Source of the DNA: Sphingomonas sp. YR710
Lineage (GTDB): Bacteria; Pseudomonadota; Alphaproteobacteria; Sphingomonadales; Sphingomonadaceae
Direction: 5' to 3'
NCBI RefSeq assembly: GCF_900101455.1
Contig: NZ_FMZJ01000001.1
Span: 62,001 to 126,000 of the forward strand
DNA: 64,000 nt
Below the pieces are notes generated by a model. The model was given only the letters and a program-made list of their open reading frames with translations, was not told the DNA's origin and did not search any database. Both the position numbers and the translations under genes were made by a program. Of the stretch, positions 45,650 through 54,029 are shown piece by piece (position 1 is the stretch's first letter; each line of letters begins with the position of its first letter).

Positions 45650-45783
45650 GATGTCCTCAATGTCGATAGTTCGAACTTCTGAGATTGGACACAGACGCAG
45701 CGGCTGTCACGTCTTATGTAGAGATGCCCGAGCTTCGCACCGATCTAGCGCGGAATGTTTCCGGCTTCAGAAGGGGGCCGACT

Positions 45784-46620
45784 TCAGACCGGGAGGAACC
45801 CCGTTCGCTGCAGCCGATCAACCGAATCACGGGCCACCGGTGCGCAGGTGCCGTTCACCAGCCGGATCTCGCGATTGCGGCCCGCGCCGTTCACGCCGGC
45901 TACGGCATTGCTTGCGATCCACCAGCTCCGGTGTGTCTGCTCGCCGGGGCTGTCGTCCATTTCGGCAATTGCGTCCCGTAGTCGCAGCAGCAGCAACTCG
46001 CTTTGCTTGTGGCCATGGACGCGCACATAATGATCCTCGCTCTCCAACGCCAGGATGTCGCCTTCGAAACGGGGGCTGAGGCGGGCATAGAGGCGTGGCC
46101 GCTGCGATGTTTGCGATGCCGCTTCGTTGCCGCCATTCTGGCGCGATCCGCGATCGGGATTGTACTTTGGCGGAAGAGCTGGCGCCCCGTCTCCGCGCGA
46201 CGGACGGGCGGCGTCATAATAGTTCAGCAGCTGATCGTCGGCACGTTTTGCCCACCACACTATGCCCAGGTTCATCAGCGCAAACAGCAGAGCGAGCGGG
46301 AATAGCCCCGAGCCGACCTGAAGCCGAATTTCGTCCTGCCCGGCCACCCGCCAGATGTAAGTCATGGGGAAGCTGGAGGCGATCAGCCCCCAGAAGACCA
46401 GCGGTCCCCGCGGCAGCCCCGTCGCCTTTGCCAGCCACCGCCAGAAGATGATCGCGGGTCGCATGAACATATAGGCCGCACCCAGCACGCCGAGCCAGTG
46501 CCCGGCGCGCATCAGAAAATCGCCCATCAGATACGTTCCGAACGGCCCCAGAAACCCGAAGACCGCCGACATCATCAGGACGGCCCAGATTTCCAGCAGC
46601 GCGCGTCTTATCCGTTTCAC
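45784..46620 (-). CDS. Membrane-bound LytTR-family transcriptional regulator
   Basis: About 278 residues from a GTG at 46620, which has GGAAGAGAG upstream; an ATG at 46680 gives 298. Four predicted membrane helices (about 12-35, 42-60, 75-95, 105-125 of the shorter form) precede a flexible linker. The C-terminal LytTR DNA-binding domain (last 100 residues) shows ALESEDHYVRVHGHKQSELL and RSWWIASNAVAGV. Membrane-LytTR proteins are abundant in sphingomonads; inputs are unknown. Divergent from the microprotein gene at 46812. Confidence 0.85.
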   Translation of the reverse strand: MKRIRRALLEIWAVLMMSAVFGFLGPFGTYLMGDFLMRAGHWLGVLGAAYMFMRPAIIFWRWLAKATGLPRGPLVFWGLIASSFPMTYIWRVAGQDEIRLQVGSGLFPLALLFALMNLGIVWWAKRADDQLLNYYDAARPSRGDGAPALPPKYNPDRGSRQNGGNEAASQTSQRPRLYARLSPRFEGDILALESEDHYVRVHGHKQSELLLLRLRDAIAEMDDSPGEQTHRSWWIASNAVAGVNGAGRNREIRLVNGTCAPVARDSVDRLQRTGFLPV

Positions 46621-46811
46621 GCAAACTCTCTTCCGGTTCGCGAAGCGCGAACCGCCACTATGTCGATTTTTCAAGGCCATTCAAGCAGCCCGGCCCCGTT
46701 ACGCAATCGCCCTTGTCCGCGATTCGCCGATGTCCATGTGGGGCCCATGGCAACGGCAGCTCGCCGCAGGCCGCAGGCCGGGTACGGATGAGCACAACAT
46801 TGGAGGTCCAC

Positions 46812-46904
46812 ATGAGCAACATTCTTGACGTCAAGCACATCATTCTGGGGCTTGGTTTCGCCATTCTGGCGCAGATCGGCGCTTTCGCTCTGGTTCTGGG
46901 CTGA
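46812..46904 (+). CDS. 30-residue single-helix membrane microprotein
   Basis: 30 codons from the ATG at 46812, preceded by GGAGG at a 5-nt spacing; an in-frame ATG at 46788 would add eight residues. After MSNILDVKH, the rest is a single hydrophobic helix (IILGLGFAILAQIGAFAL). The strong ribosome site and the divergent position beside a membrane LytTR gene argue for real translation. A GCCGGTCG/CGACCGGC hairpin follows at 46919-46939. Unrecognised; could be a regulatory partner of the LytTR protein (inference). Confidence 0.6.
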   Translation: MSNILDVKHIILGLGFAILAQIGAFALVLG

Positions 46905-46964
46905 GTTCGTCAGTGTAAGCCGGTCGGCCCTCGACCGGCCGGAGGACAAGGATCCGACGGTAAA

Positions 46965-46982
46965 AATGTGCATATGCACATT
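46965..46982. promoter_or_regulatory. Perfect 18-bp palindrome (operator-like)
   Basis: AATGTGCATATGCACATT, exactly self-complementary, between the microprotein gene and the MBOAT gene (about 112 nt upstream of the latter). A plausible repressor or activator site for the acyltransferase operon. Confidence 0.5.
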
Positions 46983-47094
46983 GATCCCATTCCGATACTG
47001 TCAAGCAGTGTCGGGGGGCATCATTGGTCAAGATACGATCTGCTGAACTCAGTCTCTGCGGTTGCGATGTCGGTTCGATACGGCGTCGCCGGGG

Positions 47095-48510
47095 ATGATA
47101 TTCAACTCGCTCATCTTCGTCGCATTTTTCGCGATCGTGCTCGGGCTCCACAGCCTGCCGCTCCCGTGGAACGCGAAGAAGATCAATCTGCTGATCGCCA
47201 GCTATATCTTCTATGCGGCATGGAATCCGCCGTTCGTCATCCTGCTGTGGGTGTCCACGGTGGTCGACTGGTTCGCCGCCCGCGCGCTCGTCACCGCGAA
47301 GGACCAATGGCACCGGCGGCTTTGGATGCTGATTTCGGTCATCGCGAACGTCGGCATGCTCGGCTATTTCAAATATGGCCAGTTCCTGGTCGACAGCTTC
47401 TCGTCGATCGCGCTGGCGGTGGGGCTGCACTACAGCCCCCCCAAATATGATATCGTCCTGCCGATCGGCATTTCCTTCTACACGTTCGCGACGATGTCCT
47501 ACACGCTGGACGTCTATCTGCGCCGTGCCGCGCCCGCCCGGAATTTCCTCGATTATGCGCTGTTCGTAACCTTCTTCCCGCACCTTGTGGCGGGGCCGAT
47601 CATGCGGCCGACCGAACTGGTTCCGCAGTTCGCCACGCCGCGTAAGGCCAGCGGCGATCAACTGCGGTTCGGGCTGGCGCTGATGACGCTCGGCCTGTTC
47701 CAGAAGGTGGTGCTCGCGGATGGCTTTCTCGGCCCCGTCGTCGAGGCGGTCTATGATGCGGACAAGACGCCGGGCATGCTCGATTCGTGGATGGCGACGA
47801 TCGCCTTCAGCGGCCAGATCTTCTGCGATTTCGCAGGTTATTCGACGACTGCGATCGGTGTCGCCTTGTGCCTGGGCTTCGCGATGCCCGACAATTTTCG
47901 CTTCCCATATGCGTCGATTGGCTTCTCGGATTTTTGGCGTCGCTGGCACATCTCCTTGTCGTCGTGGCTGCGCGACTATGTTTACATTCCGCTGGGCGGC
48001 AATCGGCATGGTGAACTTCGTACCTATGTTTCGCTGATGTCGACGATGCTGATCGGCGGGCTGTGGCATGGCGCCAGCTGGACCTTCGTGTTCTGGGGCG
48101 GACTGCATGGCGTTTATCTTGCGATCGAGCGCCTGCTGCGGAAGCTGTTCCGCGATTATCGGCCGGGCCCCGCTGCGATCGCGGGGCTGGGCCTGATTAC
48201 CTTCCTTCTGGTCGATATCGCCTGGGTATTCTTCCGGGCGAAGACCTTTGCTAAGGCCAGTATCGTCATTACCGGCATGGCGGGCCTGAACGCCCATCCG
48301 GTGCCGTTGCTGGCGGCGATCTATCTGGCGACGACCGGCGTGATCGTGGGCGGCATCCTGTGCGCGCACTGGCTCATGCGCAACCGCACGCTCGAAGCCG
48401 TGGTCGCGCGCACCCACCCGGTAGTGGTTACCGGCATCCTGGCGGTCATGGGATTCTCTGTGGTCGCAGAACATGGGGCAGGCGATGCCTTCATCTATTT
48501 CCAGTTCTGA
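47095..48510 (+). CDS. MBOAT-family O-acyltransferase (AlgI-like)
   Basis: 471 residues from the ATG at 47095, at the start of the first membrane helix (MIFNSLIFVAFF). Ten or so transmembrane helices, the conserved FFPHLVAGPI, FWRRWHISLSSWLRDYV and the catalytic His region GGLWHGASWTFVFWGGLHG. AlgI and related proteins move acetyl groups across the inner membrane for O-acetylation of polysaccharides. Its 3' end overlaps the SGNH gene by 26 bp, so the two act together. Confidence 0.93.
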   Translation: MIFNSLIFVAFFAIVLGLHSLPLPWNAKKINLLIASYIFYAAWNPPFVILLWVSTVVDWFAARALVTAKDQWHRRLWMLISVIANVGMLGYFKYGQFLVDSFSSIALAVGLHYSPPKYDIVLPIGISFYTFATMSYTLDVYLRRAAPARNFLDYALFVTFFPHLVAGPIMRPTELVPQFATPRKASGDQLRFGLALMTLGLFQKVVLADGFLGPVVEAVYDADKTPGMLDSWMATIAFSGQIFCDFAGYSTTAIGVALCLGFAMPDNFRFPYASIGFSDFWRRWHISLSSWLRDYVYIPLGGNRHGELRTYVSLMSTMLIGGLWHGASWTFVFWGGLHGVYLAIERLLRKLFRDYRPGPAAIAGLGLITFLLVDIAWVFFRAKTFAKASIVITGMAGLNAHPVPLLAAIYLATTGVIVGGILCAHWLMRNRTLEAVVARTHPVVVTGILAVMGFSVVAEHGAGDAFIYFQF

Positions 48511-49672
48511 CGTCGGATCGGCGGCGGGCCCGCGCCACGCTTTGTCGCCGGGCCTTCGGTTGACCGCGTCGGATCGCCCTGGCGTCGCGCAACCGGTGCC
48601 GGAGCGCGACATACCGGATCGCCCGTGGCGGGCGATTTCGCTGGCAGCCTTCCTGATCGTCGCGATTCTTACCAGCCTATGGGAAGTGCGGATGCGCCAG
48701 TTGGGCCTTACCCCTGGCGATCTTGGCGACAATGCCTCGGCCTGGGCGGAGCAGCGCCGCCGGATCGACAGTGAGCCGATCAAGGTGGCGATCGTGGGCG
48801 ATTCGCGGATCCTGTTCGATACCGATCTCTCCCGCTTTCAGCAGCTCACCGGCGTTCGGCCGCTGCAACTCGCGTTGCCGGGAACGAACGGCCGGCCGGT
48901 GCTCGAGGATCTCGCCGCCGATCCCAAATTCAAGGGGCTGGTGATCGTCGGCATGGCCGACACATCCTATTTTCGCGACAAGATCGGGTTCATGAAGCAG
49001 GCGCTCGATCTCGGTCATTGGGAGTCGCCGGCCAAGCGTGGCTCGTTCGTGATCCATCGTTTTCTGGCGCAGCATCTCGCTTTCCTCGAAACCGAATATC
49101 GGCTGAGCACCCTCGTCGCCCGGACAGATCCGAACTGGCGAGCGGGAGTTGAGGGGCCCTACAACGATGTTTGGAAGATCGGTCAGTCTTTCGGCGATCG
49201 CCAGACGTTCATGTGGCCGCGGATCGAGCAGGATGAACGTCTCCGCCAGCATGCGCTCGCGGCCTGGGGCGGCTTTCGCGGGCCCCCGGTGAAGCCCGCG
49301 ATCATAGCGATGACACAGGCGAAGACGCGTGCCGCCGTCGACACGATCAGGGCGCGGGGCGGCGATGTGATTTTCGTGCGCCCGCCCTCGATCCCCGAAA
49401 TCCGCGCGAATGAGGAGAAACGCATTCCGAAAGCGAGGGGCTGGGATGCCCTGCTGACGACGAGCCATAGTGCAGGCATTCATATCGACGATCTGCCTGC
49501 TGCGCAGGGGCTGGTGATCCCGGAGGGCTCGCATGTCAGCCGGGCCTGCGCGACGGTATTTACCGACGCCTATGTCCGGCGACTGGTGACATTGATGCCA
49601 CGGCTGCACCTGATGGCAAATGCGCCAGCGCCGCTGTCGGCGCGAGACTGCCGCCCCCGGACAGCGGGCTGA
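48485..49672 (+). CDS. SGNH-hydrolase-like (AlgX/DltD-type) acetylation partner
   Basis: 395 residues from the ATG at 48485 (GGGGCAGG upstream). A membrane helix at about 50-66 anchors a periplasmic domain. The AIVGDSRILFDTDLSR block is the GDS(R/L) SGNH nucleophile motif; DDLPAAQGLVIPEGSHVS near the C-terminus should contribute Asp/His. This class accepts acetyl groups from an MBOAT partner and transfers them to a polymer. No polysaccharide synthesis genes lie in the window, so the target is unknown. Confidence 0.8.
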   Translation: MPSSISSSDVGSAAGPRHALSPGLRLTASDRPGVAQPVPERDIPDRPWRAISLAAFLIVAILTSLWEVRMRQLGLTPGDLGDNASAWAEQRRRIDSEPIKVAIVGDSRILFDTDLSRFQQLTGVRPLQLALPGTNGRPVLEDLAADPKFKGLVIVGMADTSYFRDKIGFMKQALDLGHWESPAKRGSFVIHRFLAQHLAFLETEYRLSTLVARTDPNWRAGVEGPYNDVWKIGQSFGDRQTFMWPRIEQDERLRQHALAAWGGFRGPPVKPAIIAMTQAKTRAAVDTIRARGGDVIFVRPPSIPEIRANEEKRIPKARGWDALLTTSHSAGIHIDDLPAAQGLVIPEGSHVSRACATVFTDAYVRRLVTLMPRLHLMANAPAPLSARDCRPRTAG

Positions 49673-49704
49673 GCCAGCGCTGGGGAGTTGGCGCGCGGGC
49701 GAAT

Positions 49705-49720
49705 CGCCCCTAAAGGGGCG
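49705..49720 (+). promoter_or_regulatory. Hairpin overlapping the lysK ribosome site
   Basis: CGCCCCTAAAGGGGCG, 5 nt before the lysK ATG; the purine-rich AGGGG half would pair with the upstream half. It may limit lysK translation, though the stem is short (6-7 bp). Confidence 0.35.
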
Positions 49721-49725
49721 CCACC

Positions 49726-51312
49726 ATGGAACAGTCATATTCTCCCGCCGATCTGCGCGCCGCAGCTCTCACCTCCAAGGCCTGGCCCTATGAAGAGGCG
49801 CGCAAGCTGCTCAAGCGCTATGAGAAAGGCGCGCCGGAGAAAGGCTATGTGCTGTTCGAGACCGGCTATGGCCCGTCGGGCCTGCCGCATATCGGCACGT
49901 TCAACGAAGTGCTGCGCACGACGATGGTGCGCCATGCCTATGAAGCACTGTCCGATCTGCCGACCCGGTTGATCGCGTTCAGCGACGATATGGATGGGCT
50001 GCGCAAGGTGCCGGACAATGTGCCGAACCAGGCGATGCTGACCGAATATCTCGGCAAGCCTTTGACGCAGGTGCCCGATCCGTTCGGGAAATTCGAAAGT
50101 TTCGCGCATCATAATAATGCGATGCTGCGGCAATTTCTCGATCGCTTCGGCTTCGAATATGATTTCCGATCGGCGACCGAGGGGTATCAGTCGGGCCAGT
50201 TCGATGAAGCGCTCAAGGCGATCCTGCGCCATTATGATGCGATCATGGCCGTAATGCTGCCGACGCTGCGCAAGGAACGGCAGGCGACCTATTCGCCGGT
50301 GCTGCCGATCAGCCCGAAGAGTGGGATCGTGCTGCAGGTGCCGGTCGAGGTTGTCGATGTCGAGGCCGGGCTGGTGCGCTTTACCGACGATGGCGACGTG
50401 ATCGAGCAGTCGATTCTCGGCGGCGGTGCGAAGCTGCAGTGGAAGGTCGACTGGGCGATGCGCTGGGTCGCGCTCGGCGTCGACTACGAGATGTCGGGCA
50501 AGGATCTGATCGATTCGGTCCAGCAGTCGTCGAAGATCACCCGCGTGCTTGGTGCACGGCCGCCTGAAGGCTTCAATTACGAGATGTTCCTCGACGAAAA
50601 GGGCGAGAAGATCTCGAAGTCGAAGGGCAATGGCCTCAGCCTCGACCAGTGGTTGACCTATGGCCCCGAGGAAAGCCTGGCCTTTTACGCCTATCGCGAG
50701 CCGAAGAAGGCCAAGCAGCTCCATATGGGCGTGATCCCGCGCGCGGTTGACGAATATTGGCAGTTCCGCGGCAACTATGCCGCGCAGCCGATCGAGCAGA
50801 AGCTCGGCAATCCGGTCCACCACATCCATAACGGCCAATTGCCGCAGGGCGAACTGCCGGTGACGTTCGGGCTGCTGCTAAACCTTGTCGGCGTGATGGG
50901 CGATGCCTCGAAGGGGCAGGTTTGGGGCTATCTGGCCAATTACCTTCCCGATGCCACTGCCGACGAATATCCCGAGCTCGACCGGCTGATCGGCTATGCG
51001 CTCGCCTATCACCGCGATTTCGTCGCGCCGACGCTCAGGCGCCGGGCACCGACCGTCAATGAGGCGGCGGCGCTTAAGGATCTCGACGCGCGGCTGGCGG
51101 CGATGCCCGCCGACGCATCGGCCGAGGATATCCAGAACGAGGTCTACGCGATCGGCAAGGAAGAGGCCTATGGCTTCGAAACCCTGCGTGACTGGTTCAA
51201 GGCCTTGTACGAGACTCTGCTGGGTGCCGAGCAGGGGCCGCGTATGGGCAGCTTCATCGCGCTCTACGGGGTCGAAAACAGCCGCAAACTGATCGCCGAG
51301 GCGCTGGCCTGA
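49726..51312 (+). CDS. lysK: Class I lysyl-tRNA synthetase
   Basis: 528 residues. LysRS of class I (not the usual class II LysS): PHIGT (HIGH motif, about 54-58) and KISKSKG (KMSKS motif, about 295-301), with the alpha-helical C-terminal domain. Class I LysRS is typical of archaea, spirochetes and alphaproteobacteria. No lysS is in the window. Confidence 0.96.
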   Translation: MEQSYSPADLRAAALTSKAWPYEEARKLLKRYEKGAPEKGYVLFETGYGPSGLPHIGTFNEVLRTTMVRHAYEALSDLPTRLIAFSDDMDGLRKVPDNVPNQAMLTEYLGKPLTQVPDPFGKFESFAHHNNAMLRQFLDRFGFEYDFRSATEGYQSGQFDEALKAILRHYDAIMAVMLPTLRKERQATYSPVLPISPKSGIVLQVPVEVVDVEAGLVRFTDDGDVIEQSILGGGAKLQWKVDWAMRWVALGVDYEMSGKDLIDSVQQSSKITRVLGARPPEGFNYEMFLDEKGEKISKSKGNGLSLDQWLTYGPEESLAFYAYREPKKAKQLHMGVIPRAVDEYWQFRGNYAAQPIEQKLGNPVHHIHNGQLPQGELPVTFGLLLNLVGVMGDASKGQVWGYLANYLPDATADEYPELDRLIGYALAYHRDFVAPTLRRRAPTVNEAAALKDLDARLAAMPADASAEDIQNEVYAIGKEEAYGFETLRDWFKALYETLLGAEQGPRMGSFIALYGVENSRKLIAEALA

Positions 51313-51383
51313 TCTTTTTTGTTTCGGCGGAAACATAACCGCCAACCAGCGTTGATTGGACGGTCCTTCCCCCTTGGACTGGC

Positions 51384-51438
51384 ATGTCGCGCTATACCGC
51401 GACATACCGGCCGCGCCGTTGCGTGTAACGGCGCGGCC
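51384..51438. terminator. Two hairpins between convergent lysK and DUF885 gene
   Basis: An 8-bp stem (ATGTCGCG/CGCGACAT, 51384-51405) followed by a 12-bp stem (GGCCGCGCCGTT/complement, 51409-51438). Neither has a T-tract, so a Rho-independent terminator is only possible. Confidence 0.4.
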
Positions 51439-51451
51439 CCAGGGCGGATGT

Positions 51452-53272
51452 TTACTTGCCCTTCTGCGTCTTGATCCATGAATCGATCTTTTCCTCGAGC
51501 ACGATCATCGGCAATGCGCCGGTGTCCAGCACCTGTGCATGGAAGGCGCGGGGATCGAAGCTGGCGCCAAGTTCGGCTTTCGCCTTGGCCTTTTCCTTCA
51601 GGATGGTGAGCGCGCCGATCTTGTAGGCCAGCGCCTGACCGGGGATGGCGATATAGCGCTCCACCTCGGCAGTGGCATCCGTCTTGCCCATGCCGCTATG
51701 GCCCAGCATGTAGGCGATCGCCTGGTCGCGGCTCCAGCCTTTGGCGTGGATGCCGGTATCGACGACGAGCCGCATCGCGCGCAGCATTTCATCATCCAGT
51801 CCGCCGAAGCGCTGATAGGGATCGGTTTCCATGCCCAGATCCTTCCACAGCGTCTCGGCATAGAGCGCCCAGCCCTCGACATAGGCGGTGTTGCCGCCGA
51901 ATCGCATGAAAGCCGGCAAAGCGGCATTTTCCTGCGCGAGGCTGATCTGGAAATGATGTCCGGGGACCGCCTCGTGGAGGAACAATGTTTCCATGCCCGG
52001 GGTGGTGCGCGATGGCAGATCATAGCTGTTATAATAAAAGACGCCCGGCCGTGAGCCGTCAGGCGTTCCCTGCTGATAGCTGCCGCCGGCTTCCGTCTTC
52101 TCGCGATAGGGTTCGACGGGGCGAATTTCGAGCGGGCTTTTGGGCACCAGTGCGAATTGTTCGGGAATGCGGGCGTCGATCCGCTTGCCGATCGCGACAT
52201 AGGCATCGCGCAACCATTCCTTGCTGGGTGGTTTGAACCGGGGGGCGGCGCGAATATATTCGAAGAACTCGCCCAGCGTGCCTTTGAATCCCACCTGCAC
52301 CCGGATCTTTTCCATCTCGTCGGTGATTCGTGCGACCTCGCGCAGCCCGAGTTGATGGACGTCCTCGGCCTTGAGCGGCAGGGTCGTGTTCTGCTCGATC
52401 AGATATTCGTAGAGCCTGTCGCCGCCCTTCATCCCGCCCAGGCCGACGCTGTCGCGGGCAACCGGCAGATAGTCGTTCTTCAGGAAGTCACGCAGCCGGA
52501 TATAGGCGGGGACGATGCCGTCGCGGATCATCGCCGTATATTCAACCTTCAGCCGAGCCTGATCGGCGGGTGCGATGTCCTTCGGAAATTGGAGGACAGG
52601 GCCGTAAAAGGTCGAACCTTCGATGCCCTGCTGGAGCTGCAGGTTGAGCTGGTCGATGACATTGTTGACCACCAGCTTCGGCTGGACCACGCCCATCTTC
52701 ATGCCCTGGCGAAAGCGTCCGATCGCGGCATCGAGCATCGCGATATATTCGCGATGGCGTTTCAGGTTATTCTCATAGTCGGCGAGCGTCTTGAACGGCG
52801 CGGCGCCCTGACCCGATGCGAAGCCGGGATAGAAGGTGTGGAAGCCGCTGAAATGGTCGATCGGCCGCACCGCGCTCAGCACCAGCAGATCGGGCTGGAG
52901 ACCCTTCAGGCCTAGCTCAGTCTGCCATTTGAAGACGTCATACGCGATTTGATCGGTGGGATTGAGCCTGGACCGCTCGATCTTAGACAGTCCGGCGAGA
53001 TCGGCTTCGCCCGCCTTGCGCTCGCCATCGAAATAGGCGTCGGATATATAATCGCCGAGACGGTCCGCATAGCGCAGGTCGCCGCGAAACATCGCGCTGA
53101 TCGGATTGCGCTTCAGCGAAGCCTCGTCGCTGTCGTGAAACAGTTGCAGCAACGCTTTGTCCTCCGCGCTTTCGATCGGGGCTGAAACCGGGGTGGCCGC
53201 GGGAAGGGCGGGGGACATTACAGCGCAAAAAGCGGCGCTGAGCAGCAGGGAAGGTCGGGACATGGAAGGCAT
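51452..53272 (-). CDS. Secreted DUF885 zinc-peptidase-like protein
   Basis: 606 residues; an in-frame ATG three codons later (53263) is an equal start. Signal peptide at about 1-26 (LPAATP). The zinc motif of the DUF885 family, FLHEAVPGHHFQI, lies at about 431-443 (HExxxGHH), with a downstream Glu in YVEGWALYAE. Family members are periplasmic or lipoprotein peptidases of unclear substrate. Flanked by hairpins on both sides. Confidence 0.88.
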   Translation of the reverse strand: MPSMSRPSLLLSAAFCAVMSPALPAATPVSAPIESAEDKALLQLFHDSDEASLKRNPISAMFRGDLRYADRLGDYISDAYFDGERKAGEADLAGLSKIERSRLNPTDQIAYDVFKWQTELGLKGLQPDLLVLSAVRPIDHFSGFHTFYPGFASGQGAAPFKTLADYENNLKRHREYIAMLDAAIGRFRQGMKMGVVQPKLVVNNVIDQLNLQLQQGIEGSTFYGPVLQFPKDIAPADQARLKVEYTAMIRDGIVPAYIRLRDFLKNDYLPVARDSVGLGGMKGGDRLYEYLIEQNTTLPLKAEDVHQLGLREVARITDEMEKIRVQVGFKGTLGEFFEYIRAAPRFKPPSKEWLRDAYVAIGKRIDARIPEQFALVPKSPLEIRPVEPYREKTEAGGSYQQGTPDGSRPGVFYYNSYDLPSRTTPGMETLFLHEAVPGHHFQISLAQENAALPAFMRFGGNTAYVEGWALYAETLWKDLGMETDPYQRFGGLDDEMLRAMRLVVDTGIHAKGWSRDQAIAYMLGHSGMGKTDATAEVERYIAIPGQALAYKIGALTILKEKAKAKAELGASFDPRAFHAQVLDTGALPMIVLEEKIDSWIKTQKGK

Positions 53273-53324
53273 CCTGTTGTCGAGATGCCTTCTGACCTAT
53301 TCTGCTAACACACCTTAAGCAAGC

Positions 53325-53351
53325 GGCCCCGGCACATTGGATGCCGGGGCC
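53325..53351 (-). terminator. Hairpin downstream of first RcnB-like gene
   Basis: 10-bp perfect stem GGCCCCGGCA (53325-53334) with its complement (53342-53351). On the minus strand it is followed by GCTTGCTTAAG, a weak T-tract. It separates the RcnB-like gene from the DUF885 gene. Confidence 0.5.
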
Positions 53352-53362
53352 GGGATCGCTGC

Positions 53363-53839
53363 TTACCAGAAGAAGCCGGAATGAACCTCGATCACGCGGC
53401 CGGTGCGGACGTTGACCAGAACGACATCGTTCCCGTAGCGCACCCAGCGGTTCCAGCCGGCGGCTGGCGGCAGGCGATAGCGCCATGGATTGGCGATCAC
53501 ATAACGGCCGCTGTAATATTCGGGCGCGAAGCGGTAGCCGACGACCACCGGGCGGTAGGCATGGCCACGCGGACCCACCCAGGCCGGCCGGCGATAAATG
53601 TCGCGGTGAGCCTCACGATAGTCGCGCCAGTCCTCACGCTTTTCCTGCCGGGCTTCCCGAAGGTCGTGGCGTTCTTCGCGCACGTCCTGTGGCGTGCCGT
53701 AGCGCCTGGCATCCTGCAGTTCGTGCCGTTCCCGCTGGATTTGCCTATCGTCGTGGCGCAACTCGCCGGCCGACTGGGCTGACGCGATCGACGGTATGGC
53801 GACGGCGGCCATCAGCCCCATAATGATCATCTTGCGCAT
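53363..53839 (-). CDS. RcnB-family periplasmic protein, copy 1
   Basis: 158 residues from the ATG at 53839 (GAGAGGAG site). Signal peptide about 1-22 (SIASAQS), then a highly charged helical region (about 28-80, repeating RHDLREARQEKREDWRD), and a C-terminal RcnB-type sheet (YVIANPWRYRLPPAAGW, RWVRYGNDVVLVNVRTG) ending in GFFW. E. coli RcnB is a periplasmic factor of nickel/cobalt homeostasis; in sphingomonads many such proteins occur without rcnA, so the metal role is unproven. Confidence 0.82.
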   Translation of the reverse strand: MRKMIIMGLMAAVAIPSIASAQSAGELRHDDRQIQRERHELQDARRYGTPQDVREERHDLREARQEKREDWRDYREAHRDIYRRPAWVGPRGHAYRPVVVGYRFAPEYYSGRYVIANPWRYRLPPAAGWNRWVRYGNDVVLVNVRTGRVIEVHSGFFW

Positions 53840-53971
53840 GATTTTACTCCTCTCATACGAAACCCGTGCCGGCCGTAAAGATTGGGCAGCCAGCAGGTTC
53901 CTGATTCGCACGGATCGCCTGAACCCGCGGGGAATGAGGTGGTCAGCGAAATGAAAGCTTTGGACGCGGGC

Positions 53972-54006
53972 AAAAAGAAAGCCCGGCGACTTGGGAGTCG
54001 CCGGGC
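53972..54006 (-). terminator. Rho-independent terminator of RcnB copy 2
   Basis: 11-bp perfect stem GCCCGGCGACT (53981-53991) with its complement (53996-54006) and TTTCTTTTT on the minus strand (53980-53972). It ends the gene at 54030. Confidence 0.9.
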
Positions 54007-54029
54007 CTGTGCCGGAATGTTCGGGAAGG

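Noticed and set aside
53877-53901. GGAAC-N16-CTTT upstream of RcnB copy 1 (minus strand)
   Set aside because: The -10 element deviates (CTTT for CGTT) and the match is too weak to call an EcfG promoter.
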